From Acidobacteriota bacterium (GTDB lineage: Bacteria > Acidobacteriota > Terriglobia > 2-12-FULL-54-10), in contig JACPPJ010000021.1 in assembly GCA_016191085.1 (NCBI GenBank), positions 1 to 64,000 on the forward strand: DNA of 64,000 bases, read 5' to 3'. Made by a program: the position numbers and the translations under genes. Below are positions 53,281 through 62,513 of this stretch, one piece after another; the first letter of the stretch is position 1; each line of letters starts with the position of its first letter. The notes beneath the pieces are model-generated. The model did no database searches, was not told the DNA's origin, and saw nothing but the letters and a program-made list of their open reading frames with translations.

Positions 53281-54758
53281 TTCTCACGTTACATGAAATC
53301 GCGAGGGCTCTCGGCGTTGCGGCTCCTTCAAGCCCTGATGCGCCTGTAACCGGCTATTCGATCGACTCTCGAACACTGCAACGGGGCGACCTGTTCTTTG
53401 CCATTCGCGGAGATCGGCTCGATGGACATGAGTTCGTGGCGCGGGCTCTCGATTCAGGCGCGGTTGCAGCGGTCGTCGACGCTGCGCGGGCGGCAAAGTA
53501 CAGCGAGTCAGTACAGCAAAAACTGTTCGCGGTGCCGAATGTTGTGGCAGCTCTGCAAGAGCTTGGCGCCTATGTGCGGCGGCGGTGGGGCGGCCCTGTG
53601 GTGGCGATCACAGGCAGTGCGGGAAAAACCACCACCAAACAAGCGATAGCCGCTTTGCTCTCGACGCGTTTCCGGGTGCTGCAAAGCGAAGGAAATTTGA
53701 ATAATCACCTTGGATTGCCGCTGTCGCTTCTGCGCCTGAGCCCGGAATCGGAAGCAGGAGTGTTCGAGTTGGGTATGTCGGCGCCAGGCGAAATCCGGCT
53801 GCTCGCAAATCTAGCGAGGCCGGATATTGGCGTTGTCACTAATGTCAGCGCCGTGCATCTGGAGTTCTTTCCTGACAGAGACGCAATCGCGCGCGCCAAG
53901 CACGAATTGATCGAGACATTGGATTCCGGCGCATGGGCCGTTCTGAATGCGGATGACCCGCGCGTCTGGAAATTCGGTGAGCACTTACCGGATCGTACAC
54001 TGTACTTCGGGACATCAGAGCGCTCGCACATTCGAGCGCTGCAATTACAGCCTTTACCCACGGGCGGCTTCTCCTTTACCGTACCCGCGAAGGCGTTTGC
54101 ACAGGTGCCGCCCGGCGCTTTGCGCGCGGGCAGGTTTCGCGTCAAGCGCGCCGAACCGGAACGTCCCAGCGATGTGCGATTTGAACTGCCGCTGCTGGGC
54201 CGTCACAATGTTCTAAACGTTCTTGCTGCTCTGGGCGTCTGTTACACTTTCGGCATTCTACCCCAGGTTCTTAGAGAGGCCGTGGCATCGCTTCGACCCG
54301 GAACCATGCGCGGCGAAATGGTACGGCTTGCGAATGGCGCGCTGGCAATAAACGATTGTTACAATTCAAATCCCGAAGCGCTCGAGACCATGCTGGCGGC
54401 GGTGACGTCGCTACCGGCGAGGCGTCATATCGCCGTGTTGGGCGGGATGATGGAACTCGGTGGCGCTTCCGAAGAGCTGCATCACGGCTGTGGCCGGCGG
54501 GTCGCGGAGTTGCGATTCGACGTGCTGCTCACGGTGGGTGACCACGCCAAAGCGTTTGCCGAGGGTGCGAGGTCGGCGGGCATGGCCCCCGCATCACTGC
54601 ATCATTTCGATTCGCCGGAAGAAGCAGGCTCCTACTTGAGAGAACTGCTGGATGACGGTGATGTTGTATTGCTCAAGGCGTCGCGCTCGGTGCATCTTGA
54701 GAAGATCTGGCCGGAACTGGAGCCGCTGAAAGCCGCCGCTGCCCGCCAGCGGCGCTAG
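53277..54758 (+). CDS. murF: UDP-MurNAc-tripeptide:D-Ala-D-Ala ligase MurF
   Basis: Attaches D-Ala-D-Ala to complete the pentapeptide. ATP-binding motif ITGSAGKTTTKQAIAALL (about 110) and NDCYNSNPEA are characteristic; AVLGGMMELGGASEELHHGCG is the conserved C-terminal block. 493 aa. It overlaps murE by 4 bp and is followed by mraY after 33 bp. Confidence 0.96.
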   Translation: MILTLHEIARALGVAAPSSPDAPVTGYSIDSRTLQRGDLFFAIRGDRLDGHEFVARALDSGAVAAVVDAARAAKYSESVQQKLFAVPNVVAALQELGAYVRRRWGGPVVAITGSAGKTTTKQAIAALLSTRFRVLQSEGNLNNHLGLPLSLLRLSPESEAGVFELGMSAPGEIRLLANLARPDIGVVTNVSAVHLEFFPDRDAIARAKHELIETLDSGAWAVLNADDPRVWKFGEHLPDRTLYFGTSERSHIRALQLQPLPTGGFSFTVPAKAFAQVPPGALRAGRFRVKRAEPERPSDVRFELPLLGRHNVLNVLAALGVCYTFGILPQVLREAVASLRPGTMRGEMVRLANGALAINDCYNSNPEALETMLAAVTSLPARRHIAVLGGMMELGGASEELHHGCGRRVAELRFDVLLTVGDHAKAFAEGARSAGMAPASLHHFDSPEEAGSYLRELLDDGDVVLLKASRSVHLEKIWPELEPLKAAAARQRR

Positions 54759-54791
54759 GTGAGTGTTTTATTACCCTGAAGGCGCAACACT

Positions 54792-55925
54792 GTGCTGTAT
54801 TGGCTTTTTTACGTCGAGCTTTATCCCTACTTCAGCCCCTTCCGGGTCTTCCGTTATCTTACGTTCCGTACTGCGTTTGCCAGTATTACAGCTCTGCTGA
54901 TTTGTTTGTTTATCGGCCCCTGGCTGATTGCTCGTTTAAGAGAGTTTCAGATCGGCCAGTACATCCGGCAGGAAGGGCCAAGCTCTCATCAAAACAAGGC
55001 CGGAACGCCCACCATGGGTGGAGTCCTGATCAACATCGCTATCCTGGTCCCAACGCTGCTCTGGGCGGACCTGAGCAATCTGCTGGTTTGGCTGGTCATT
55101 TTGGCCACGCTGGCGTTCGGCGCCGTCGGCTTCGCCGATGATTTCTTGAAGATTCGTAACCGACGCAACCAGGGTCTCACAGTCAGGACCAAGATATACC
55201 TTCAGGTGCTGATCAGTTTCGGCGTCGCCGTGTCGCTGCTACTGTTCACGGCACGCGGGTCTTACTCCACGCATCTGATCGTGCCATTCGTAAAGACTTT
55301 CACTCCGGACCTGCTCATACACAGCCTCATGGCGAACCCATATACGTACCCTCTCGCCTTCATATTTTTCTTCATCTTTGTCATCTTAGTCATCGTCGGC
55401 GCGAGCAACGCCGTGAATTTGACTGACGGCCTGGACGGGTTGGCGACTGGTTGCTCCATCGTCGCCGCCGGTGCCCTCACTGTGCTGACCTACGTCACGG
55501 GTCACGCCGTATTTGCGCGTTATCTGGAGATCAGCAATCTGCCGCAGGTTGGCGAAGTCACCGTGTTCTGCGGCTCGATCGTGGGAGCATGCCTCGGCTT
55601 CCTTTGGTACAACGCGTACCCGGCTGAGATCTTTATGGGTGACGTGGGATCGCTGTCGCTCGGCGGCGCCATCGGTACTGTTGCAGTGATCATCAAGCAG
55701 GAGATTCTGCTGATATTCATCGGCGGGGTATTCGTCGCTGAGGCTCTGTCAGTCATTTTGCAGGTGGCATCATTCAAGTTGTCGGGGCGGCGCATCTTTC
55801 GCATGGCGCCGTTGCATCACCACTTTGAGATGAAAGGCTGGTCGGAATCCAAAGTCATCATCCGCTTCTGGATTGCCGCCCTGGTGCTGGCGTTGTTTTC
55901 ACTTTCCACGCTCAAGCTGCGCTGA
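54792..55925 (+). CDS. mraY: Phospho-MurNAc-pentapeptide transferase MraY
   Basis: Integral membrane enzyme that makes lipid I. Ten hydrophobic helices; diagnostic loops are KAGTPTMGG, FADDFLKIRNRRNQGL, NLTDGLDGLA and the His-rich LHHHFEMKGWSE. Starts with GTG at 54792. 377 aa. The gene that normally follows, murD, is missing; ftsW starts 53 bp after mraY. Confidence 0.96.
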   Translation: MLYWLFYVELYPYFSPFRVFRYLTFRTAFASITALLICLFIGPWLIARLREFQIGQYIRQEGPSSHQNKAGTPTMGGVLINIAILVPTLLWADLSNLLVWLVILATLAFGAVGFADDFLKIRNRRNQGLTVRTKIYLQVLISFGVAVSLLLFTARGSYSTHLIVPFVKTFTPDLLIHSLMANPYTYPLAFIFFFIFVILVIVGASNAVNLTDGLDGLATGCSIVAAGALTVLTYVTGHAVFARYLEISNLPQVGEVTVFCGSIVGACLGFLWYNAYPAEIFMGDVGSLSLGGAIGTVAVIIKQEILLIFIGGVFVAEALSVILQVASFKLSGRRIFRMAPLHHHFEMKGWSESKVIIRFWIAALVLALFSLSTLKLR

Positions 55926-55978
55926 ATTCCCAAACGCGCTTTAGCGTCCTACGGTCAAGCTGGAGCAGAACGAGACGT

Positions 55979-57106
55979 ATGGCCCGAAAATTATCCGGTG
56001 ATCGCATCCTGTTTATCGTGACCGTTTCGCTGGTGGTGTTTGGTTTGCTGATGGTCTTCAGCAGTTCCGTCATGCTGGCCACGGCGAATTACGGCAGCCC
56101 GCGCGCGTTCTTCTGGCGGCAACTGGCTTGGGCGGCCATGGGCATGGTGGCCCTGTGGTTCCTCATGCACATGGATTACCGCATTCTCCGACACCCGGCG
56201 ATCGTCTTCCCCGGGATTTGCGTAGCTCTGGCAATGCTCGGGCTGGCCCTTGTTGCGGATCCCCATCAGGCCACTCATCGTTGGTTGCGATGGGGAATGT
56301 TTTCATTCCAGCCATCCGAGTTCGCCAAGCTGATGCTGGTTGTGTTCCTCGCCTATTTTCTTGAGAAGCGCGTCGGAAAAATCAACGACCTTGCCGGAAC
56401 TATCGCTCCATCGCTCGTCATTATCGTGCTGATGCTTGGGCTCATCGCGAAAGAACCCGATTTGGGAACGCCAGTCGCGATGCTGGCGACAACAGCAACG
56501 ATCTTCTACATAGCCGGGCTGCGGCTTCGTTACTTCTTGTACGCTCTCGCCGGGTGCCTACCGCTGCTGTACTTCGCCATCGCGGGTGTCGGCTACCGGC
56601 ACCGACGCATCCTGGCGTTCTTGAATCCATATGCCGACCCCCTGGGCACAGGTTTTCAGATTATCCAATCTCTCATCGCGGTTGGAACCGGCGGGCTGAC
56701 CGGCTTAGGCCTGATGAATGGGAAACAGAAGCTGTTCTTTTTGCCTGCGCCGCACACAGATTACATCTTTGCGGTGACAGCGGAAGAAACGGGTCTGCTC
56801 GGCGCGTTGATCCTCATTGCGCTATTCGGAGTTTACTTTTGGCGCGGTTGGAGGGCGGCACTCTACGCGCCGGATGATTTCGGGCGCTACCTTGCGGCTG
56901 GTCTCACGATCACTGTGGCATGCCAGGCCTTGATCAACATGAGTGTCGTGCTCGCGATGGTGCCCCCCAAAGGCATTCCCTTGCCGTTTCTGAGCTACGG
57001 CGGAAGTTCCCTATTCTTCAGCCTGGTGTCCACGGGAATATTGCTTAACATCAGTCAGCGCGCCGACTGCGGAGTCAAGATGCGTTCGTTACAAGTTACT
57101 GTCTGA
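55979..57106 (+). CDS. ftsW: Lipid II polymerase FtsW (SEDS family)
   Basis: Septal peptidoglycan glycosyltransferase partner of FtsI. About ten helices; LMVFSSSVMLA at the N-terminus, IAKEPDLGTPVAML, HTDYIFAVTAEETGLLGA and LPFLSYGGSS near the C-terminus are FtsW/RodA signatures. Position between mraY and murG favours FtsW over RodA. 375 aa. murG starts 9 bp downstream. Confidence 0.94.
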   Translation: MARKLSGDRILFIVTVSLVVFGLLMVFSSSVMLATANYGSPRAFFWRQLAWAAMGMVALWFLMHMDYRILRHPAIVFPGICVALAMLGLALVADPHQATHRWLRWGMFSFQPSEFAKLMLVVFLAYFLEKRVGKINDLAGTIAPSLVIIVLMLGLIAKEPDLGTPVAMLATTATIFYIAGLRLRYFLYALAGCLPLLYFAIAGVGYRHRRILAFLNPYADPLGTGFQIIQSLIAVGTGGLTGLGLMNGKQKLFFLPAPHTDYIFAVTAEETGLLGALILIALFGVYFWRGWRAALYAPDDFGRYLAAGLTITVACQALINMSVVLAMVPPKGIPLPFLSYGGSSLFFSLVSTGILLNISQRADCGVKMRSLQVTV

Positions 57107-57115
57107 GAATTCAAC

Positions 57116-58195
57116 ATGAGATTTCTCTTCGCTGCGGGCGGCACAGGCGGCCATGTAATCCCGGCTCTGGTCGTCGCGCGCGAGCTCGTGGCGCGCCACC
57201 CGGGTGCGAAGGTCCAGTTTGTAGGTACGCCCAAGGGTGTTGAAAACCGTCTTGTGCCGCAGGCCGGTTTCGATCTGGCATTAATCACAGTCGGAGCGTG
57301 GCAAGGGCAGGCGGTCGCGAAACGCTTGACGAACCTGCTCGGAGCGCCGCGCGCGTGGTGGCAGGCGCAGCAGATTCTCCGCAAATTCCAGCCGAACTTG
57401 GTACTCGGCGTCGGCGGGTACGCCGCCGGACCCATCATGTTGGCCGCCGGCATTGGGGGCGTGCCGTTGGCTGTCCTCGAACCAAATGCGTTCCCCGGCA
57501 TGGCGAATCGTTGGGTTGCGCCTTACGTCGGGCGCGCATTTCTGGCGTTTCAGGAAACATCCTCCTACTTTCGTCCGGGAACGGCGCTGGTCACCGGCAT
57601 TCCCACACGTCCGGAATTCTTCCAAGTAACGCCGCACCGCCATAGTTCGCCATTCACCGTATTGATATTCGGAGGCAGTCAAGGCGCTCGCAGTCTGAAC
57701 CGCGCCGCGGTGGAGGCATTGCCCCAACTGGAAAGTTGGGGAAAAGATCTGCGCATCGTGCATCAGACCGGGCAAAGTGAATATAATGCGGTGAGGGAAG
57801 CGTATGAAAGATCCCAGGTTCCCGCAGAGGTTCTTCCCTACATCGAAAACATGCCCGAGAGGTTCGCGGAAGCTGACTTGGTCGTTTGCCGCGCCGGCGC
57901 GAATACTATAGCCGAACTGGCGGCAGCAGGAAAACCGGCGATTCTGATTCCGTTTCCGGCGGCGGCCAATCAGCATCAGTTGCGCAACGCCGAGGCGCTG
58001 GTCAGAATTGGCGCTGCGCGGCTCATAGCGGACCGCGAACTGAATGGCGAAACCTTGGTGCATGCGATCAGCGAATTGCGCAACGATCCAGCGAGAATGG
58101 TGCAAATGAGCAGGCGTATCGGAACCATGGCTCGACCGGATGCGACGCAAATAATCGCGGACGAATTGGAGCGGCTGGCGGGACTCGGAGTTTAG
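57116..58195 (+). CDS. murG: Lipid II synthase MurG
   Basis: Peripheral membrane GT28 glycosyltransferase adding GlcNAc to lipid I. N-terminal FAAGGTGGHVIPALVVA, central LGVGGYAAGPIMLAA, and LVVCRAGANTIAELAAAGKPAILIPFP are the family motifs. 359 aa. murC begins 6 bp after its stop. Confidence 0.96.
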   Translation: MRFLFAAGGTGGHVIPALVVARELVARHPGAKVQFVGTPKGVENRLVPQAGFDLALITVGAWQGQAVAKRLTNLLGAPRAWWQAQQILRKFQPNLVLGVGGYAAGPIMLAAGIGGVPLAVLEPNAFPGMANRWVAPYVGRAFLAFQETSSYFRPGTALVTGIPTRPEFFQVTPHRHSSPFTVLIFGGSQGARSLNRAAVEALPQLESWGKDLRIVHQTGQSEYNAVREAYERSQVPAEVLPYIENMPERFAEADLVVCRAGANTIAELAAAGKPAILIPFPAAANQHQLRNAEALVRIGAARLIADRELNGETLVHAISELRNDPARMVQMSRRIGTMARPDATQIIADELERLAGLGV

Positions 58196-58201
58196 GTACA
58201 G

Positions 58202-59701
58202 ATGTTCTTTACGGCACGGCGGGTACATTTCATCGGGATTGGCGGCATCGGCATGAGCGGAATTGCCGAGGTGTTGCTGAACCTGCGCTACCAGGTCTCA
58301 GGTTCCGATTTGAAGCTCTCGCCGGTGACGGAACGCCTGGAGCGATTGGGCGCGCGCGTTTACGAGGGTCACAACGCGCGAAACGTAGAGGGCGCCGAGG
58401 CAGTCGTGACCAGCTCGGCAGTTGGACCGGAGAATCCAGAAGTTGTGGAGGCCCAACGCTTGCAGATTCCGGTGATTCCTCGCGGCGAAATGCTGGCCGA
58501 GTTGATGCGCCTCAAGTACGGTATCGCCGTAGCGGGTAGTCACGGCAAGACGACCACCACTTCCATGATTGCCGCCGTGCTGGCAGCCGCTGCCCTCGAC
58601 CCGACTTTGGTGGTGGGTGGCCGCATCAACAGCATGGGCAGCAATGCGCGGCTGGGCAAGGGCGACTTCATGGTAGTGGAGTCAGACGAGAGCGACCGCT
58701 CGTTCCTGCACTTGGCGCCGATCATCGCCGTGATCACGAACATTGACCGCGAACATCTGGACCACTACGGCTCGCTCGATGAACTGCGCCGCGCCTATGT
58801 GGAGTTCTCCAATAAGGTTCCTTTTTACGGCGCCTCCATTTTGTGCTTGGACGATGAGAACGTGCGCGGTATCTTGCCTCTTACAGAGCGGCGTGTGATG
58901 ACTTACGGGTTTGCGCCTGCCGAGGAGGAGCAAGCCGCAGCCGGTTCGGCGGTCCCGGATTTGGTTGCGGATGAGGTCTCCTGCGGGCATTTTCAATCCC
59001 GCTTCCACTTGACGTTTCGAGGTGCTGATCTCGGCGACTTCACTTTGCGTGTCTCTGGCCGTCACAACGTGCTGAACGCCATGGCGGCGGTGGGCGTGGG
59101 ACTGGAATTGAAGATTCCCGCGAATATCATTCGCGGGGGACTCACCGCGTTCGAAGGAGTGGAGCGGCGTTTTCAAGTTCGCGGCGTGGTCGATGGAATC
59201 ACCGTCGTTGATGACTACGGCCATCACCCCAGCGAGATTCGCGCCACGTTGAATGCTGCCGCTGACTGCGATTACCGGCGCGTCATTGTCATCTTTCAGC
59301 CGCACCGCTATAGCAGAACGGCGCTGCTGCTGGACGATTTCGCGGCCGCCTTCTCCGGCTGCGATAAGCTCTTCGTGATGGACATCTACGCCGCCAGTGA
59401 ATCGCCCATTGAAGGTGTCTCCGCATCCCTGTTGGCCGAGCGAGTCCGCGCGGCGGGCCACCCGGCCGTGGAATACGAGCCCGACGTGCAGCAGCTTTTG
59501 CAGCGGCTTGATGCAATCGTACGCCCCGGAGATCTCGTGCTGACGCTGGGAGCCGGGAACGTGTGGCAGGTCGGCGAAAGGATTTTGGAACTCCTCGAAA
59601 GGCAGAGAGAGGGGCGTAAGGGCACGACATCAGTCGTGCCGGAAGAAGCGGTTGTTGATGCGGCTTCAGCCGCTGAGGGCAAGACAGACCTCAGGGGCTA
59701 A
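58202..59701 (+). CDS. murC: UDP-MurNAc:L-alanine ligase MurC with repeat-encoded tail
   Basis: First Mur ligase, adding L-Ala. N-terminal [19 protein letters not shown]-loop [13 protein letters not shown] (about 113), [21 protein letters not shown] and FQPHRYSRT are all present. The catalytic part ends near residue 472; the last 26 residues (about 474-499, from [10 protein letters not shown] to the stop) are translated from the family-B repeat cluster that begins at 59621. The tail is not expected to matter for catalysis. Normal MurC proteins are about 460-490 aa. Confidence 0.95.
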   Translation: MFFTARRVHFIGIGGIGMSGIAEVLLNLRYQVSGSDLKLSPVTERLERLGARVYEGHNARNVEGAEAVVTSSAVGPENPEVVEAQRLQIPVIPRGEMLAELMRLKYGIAVAGSHGKTTTTSMIAAVLAAAALDPTLVVGGRINSMGSNARLGKGDFMVVESDESDRSFLHLAPIIAVITNIDREHLDHYGSLDELRRAYVEFSNKVPFYGASILCLDDENVRGILPLTERRVMTYGFAPAEEEQAAAGSAVPDLVADEVSCGHFQSRFHLTFRGADLGDFTLRVSGRHNVLNAMAAVGVGLELKIPANIIRGGLTAFEGVERRFQVRGVVDGITVVDDYGHHPSEIRATLNAAADCDYRRVIVIFQPHRYSRTALLLDDFAAAFSGCDKLFVMDIYAASESPIEGVSASLLAERVRAAGHPAVEYEPDVQQLLQRLDAIVRPGDLVLTLGAGNVWQVGERILELLERQREGRKGTTSVVPEEAVVDAASAAEGKTDLRG

Positions 59702-59752
59702 AGCCCAGTTTTTCGTCCGGTTATCGGCATGGCTGAAGCCATGCCCTGACGC
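59621..59752. repeat. Palindromic repeat family B, cluster 2 (overlaps murC 3' end)
   Basis: GGCACGACATCAGTCGTGCC, GCGGCTTCAGCCGC TGAGG, CCTCAGGGGCTAAAGCCC, GGCATGGCTGAAGCCATGCC then CTGACGC. The first two hairpins and the murC stop codon are inside the repeat; the HNH gene begins 27 bp after it. Confidence 0.85.
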
Positions 59753-59778
59753 AGAGTAGAACGCCAGCAGAAATAGCC

Positions 59779-60447
59779 ATGAAATTTCAACTAGAAGAAT
59801 TTCATCGAAATGTTACCGACGACGATCTGATTGCCGACTTAAAGCACGTTGCCAACGACTTAAACAAAAGATCCGTCACGTCCCGCGAGTACAATGAACG
59901 AGGGAAATTTTCTGCGGCGACCTTGCAATTAAGATTTGGAAGTTGGTTAAAGGCACTTGAGAAAGCCGGGCTTCAAAAAACAAAGGACCGTAACATAACC
60001 GAGGAAGAATTATTCGAAGACCTAGAAAGAACTTGGATAAAACTAGGACGACAGCCTAGATTTAGAGAAATGGGCAAGCCGCTTTCGAAGTACAGTCCGC
60101 AAACTTATGCATACCGCTTTGACACCTGGCAAAACGCATTGGGAAAATTTGTTGATTATGTGAACAAGGAGGAACAGATTTCTTCCGAGGAAGCAATCAA
60201 GAATTTAGAAATTGAGCCAAGTACCAGGCACAAAACAAAGCGGACGATAAATTGGCGACTGAACTATATTGTGATCAGAAGAGATTATTTCAAGTGTAAA
60301 GCTTGCGGCAGGTCGCCAGCAACCGACCCAAGCATTATTCTGCATGTCGATCACATAAAGGCTTGGGCAAATGGCGGAGAAACAGTGCTTGAGAATTTAC
60401 AAACGCTCTGTTCAAAACACAATATTGGGAAAAGTGACCTGGAATAG
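59779..60447 (+). CDS. HNH endonuclease with homing-associated repeats, inserted in the dcw cluster
   Basis: 222 aa. Two tandem repeats, about 12-64 (SREYNERGKFSAATLQLRFG then SWLKALEKAGL) and about 72-126 (RTWIKLGRQPRFREMG), match the helical DNA-binding repeat often attached to HNH homing-type nucleases. The HNH domain follows at about 165-215: CKACGRSP, LHVDHIKAWANGG, LENLQTLCSKHN, with the His-Asn-His residues and zinc Cys pairs intact. The gene is visibly AT-richer than all dcw neighbours and separates murC from murB, a sign of horizontal insertion. Target unknown; no intron or intein is evident. Confidence 0.85.
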   Translation: MKFQLEEFHRNVTDDDLIADLKHVANDLNKRSVTSREYNERGKFSAATLQLRFGSWLKALEKAGLQKTKDRNITEEELFEDLERTWIKLGRQPRFREMGKPLSKYSPQTYAYRFDTWQNALGKFVDYVNKEEQISSEEAIKNLEIEPSTRHKTKRTINWRLNYIVIRRDYFKCKACGRSPATDPSIILHVDHIKAWANGGETVLENLQTLCSKHNIGKSDLE

Positions 60448-60465
60448 AGGTTTCCGCATTCACAC

Positions 60466-61374
60466 ATGATTCTCAACGACCCAGAATTCGTGGAGCAAAT
60501 GGAAGGCTGGGGCGCATGCTTTCTCCCCGACCAGCGGCTCAGTGAGTACACTTCGCTCGGCGTCGGCGGCCTTGCCGACATGATTGTGATTCGCGACACG
60601 GAAGCCGTCGAGCCGGTCGTCGCAGGCCTACGGGAGCGCGGAGTTCCCTGGGGCGTGCTTGGCGGCGGCACCAATGTTTTAGCAGCCGACGAGCCGCTCA
60701 AGCGGGTGTTACTGCATCTCGCGCCCGGTCCTCGGGACGTTGTGTTTGATGGAAACACGGTCCGCATCTCTGCGGCGGCATCGCTAGGCCGATCTGTGAT
60801 GGAATGCGCCAAGCGCAACTTGGGCGGGATGGAAGGTTTGGTTGGCGTGCCGGGCTCCGTGGGAGGTGCGTTGCGGATGAACGCCGGCGCCTACGGCACC
60901 GAGATCGGGCCGCTGGTGCGCTCCGTGCGCGTTTTTCGCGGCGCTACGGGAATCACTGAGAAGCTGACGGCCAGCTCTCTGGGATTCAAGTATCGCAAGA
61001 GCAGCTTCGCGCCCGATGACATCATGCTCTCGGTGACGCTCGATCTGCCTGACAAGCCGTTCTCCCAGATTATTGAATATGTGAAGCAGCTCAACAAGCG
61101 CCGCCTCTCTTCGCAGCCGCTAAAAGAAAAGAGCGCAGGCTGCATTTTCAAGAATCCGCCGGGGCTTTCCACCGGCAAGATGATTGACGAGTTGGGAATG
61201 AAGGGGCTGCGCGTCGGAGGTGCTGTCATCAGCGAGCGCCACGCCAATTTCATAGTGAACCGCTTCGATGGCACCGCGTCGGATATCTTTGCGCTGATAG
61301 ACATCGTGAGGCAACGCATTCACAAGGCCCACGGCGTGGAGCTGGAGCCGGAAGTCATCATCTGGAAGAATTGA
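60466..61374 (+). CDS. murB: UDP-N-acetylenolpyruvoylglucosamine reductase MurB
   Basis: FAD enzyme forming UDP-MurNAc. YTSLGVGGLADMIVI (FAD), LGGGTNVLAADEP, GMEGLVGVPGSVGGALRMNAG and the catalytic Ser in KSAGCIFKNPPG are clear; LEPEVIIW closes the C-terminus. 302 aa, the type II (Bacillus-like) length. It follows the HNH gene after 18 bp; ddl, which often follows murB, is absent. Confidence 0.95.
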   Translation: MILNDPEFVEQMEGWGACFLPDQRLSEYTSLGVGGLADMIVIRDTEAVEPVVAGLRERGVPWGVLGGGTNVLAADEPLKRVLLHLAPGPRDVVFDGNTVRISAAASLGRSVMECAKRNLGGMEGLVGVPGSVGGALRMNAGAYGTEIGPLVRSVRVFRGATGITEKLTASSLGFKYRKSSFAPDDIMLSVTLDLPDKPFSQIIEYVKQLNKRRLSSQPLKEKSAGCIFKNPPGLSTGKMIDELGMKGLRVGGAVISERHANFIVNRFDGTASDIFALIDIVRQRIHKAHGVELEPEVIIWKN

Positions 61375-61421
61375 CTCGCGATTGGCAGCTTTGTATTTGC
61401 AGTTGCACTCATGATGAAATT

Positions 61422-61564
61422 CGTCAGGGTATGGCTTCAGCCATGCCGACAGCTTTGTGGTAGCAGGGCGGCTTCAGCCGCTGAGGTGGACTGACCATAT
61501 CTCAGGAGCTAAAGCCCCCTTCTTGGCAGGTTTTGAACGGCACGCCTGAAGGCGTGCCCTGACG
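61422..61564. repeat. Palindromic repeat family B, cluster 3
   Basis: CGTCAGGGTATGGCTTCAGCCATGCC, GCGGCTTCAGCCGCTGAGG, CTCAGGAGCTAAAGCCCC, GGCACGCCTGAAGGCGTGCCCTGACG. It occupies most of the 215-bp murB-ftsQ gap and is bounded by inverted CGTCAGGG/CCCTGACG, giving the clearest outer borders of the family. Confidence 0.87.
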
Positions 61565-61589
61565 TGAATATGTCATTCTTCAATTGTTT

Positions 61590-62504
61590 ATGGCCGTAGA
61601 ACTGTTTGACGAAATCCCCGAACTTGGCGCCGGCGAGGTTTCCGCCGTGCGCCGGCAAACTTCCGCAGCCCCAAAGACCCGTTCGAGAAAGATTCCCAAT
61701 ACCTTGCGCAAGAAGATTCTTCTGGCCTGCGGCGCGCTCACGATACTCGCCGCAGTGGGGTATATGGTCGGGCGCTTCGCACTGGATGATCCCCATTTCC
61801 GGGTGACCTCCGTGCAGGTCCAGGGCGGCAAGTACATCACCGCCATTGAGGTGGATGATAAGTTCACTGCCGACAAGGATCGGAGTGTATTGCGAGTGCC
61901 TTTGGAGCGGCGACGGCGACAAGTGGAGCAGATCCCGTGGGTCCGCTCCGCCACTGTTCGCAGGATTCTTCCCAATTCCATATCGGTAACGGTCAGCGAA
62001 CGAGTCCCGGTGGCGTTTGTGGCCGGCCAGGAGGGAATTGCGCTGATAGATCAGGATGGCGTTTTCCTCGATGCGCCCAAAGATACGGCTTTCCATTTTC
62101 CGGTAGTGCGCGGAATTTCAGAGGCCGATTCGCCTGCGTCGCGCCGGGACAAGATGCGCTTATTCACCGCGCTGATGGATGATCTTCGCCGTGGGGGGCT
62201 GCAGTCGAGCGCCAGCATCTCGGAAGTGGATGTTCAAGACCCGCAGGATGCCCGCGCGGTGGTATCCGACTCCTCGGGTACGGTCCTGGTGCACCTCGGG
62301 AAAGAAAAGTTTCTGGAGCGATACTTGATTTACCTTGGACACATAGACGAGTGGAAGAAGAAGTTTCCGAGCATTCGATCCGTCGATCTGCGGTACGAGG
62401 GGCAGGTGGTCGTGAATGCCGATCCGCAGCCTGAACTCACCGCGTCGCGCGACACTGCGCCGCATACGCCTTCGAAATCCACACGCAAGCCCCAGGCCCA
62501 CTGA
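61590..62504 (+). CDS. ftsQ: Cell division protein FtsQ
   Basis: Bitopic divisome protein: cytoplasmic N-terminus of about 45 residues, one helix (ILLACGALTILAAVGYMVG), then a POTRA domain (FRVTSVQVQGGKYITAIEV) and the FtsQ beta domain. IPWVRSATVRRILPNSISVTVSERVPVAF is typical of FtsQ/DivIB. ATG 61590 is used rather than the TTG at 61584. 304 aa. ftsA follows after 9 bp. Confidence 0.92.
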   Translation: MAVELFDEIPELGAGEVSAVRRQTSAAPKTRSRKIPNTLRKKILLACGALTILAAVGYMVGRFALDDPHFRVTSVQVQGGKYITAIEVDDKFTADKDRSVLRVPLERRRRQVEQIPWVRSATVRRILPNSISVTVSERVPVAFVAGQEGIALIDQDGVFLDAPKDTAFHFPVVRGISEADSPASRRDKMRLFTALMDDLRRGGLQSSASISEVDVQDPQDARAVVSDSSGTVLVHLGKEKFLERYLIYLGHIDEWKKKFPSIRSVDLRYEGQVVVNADPQPELTASRDTAPHTPSKSTRKPQAH

Positions 62505-62513
62505 TTGAATTCC

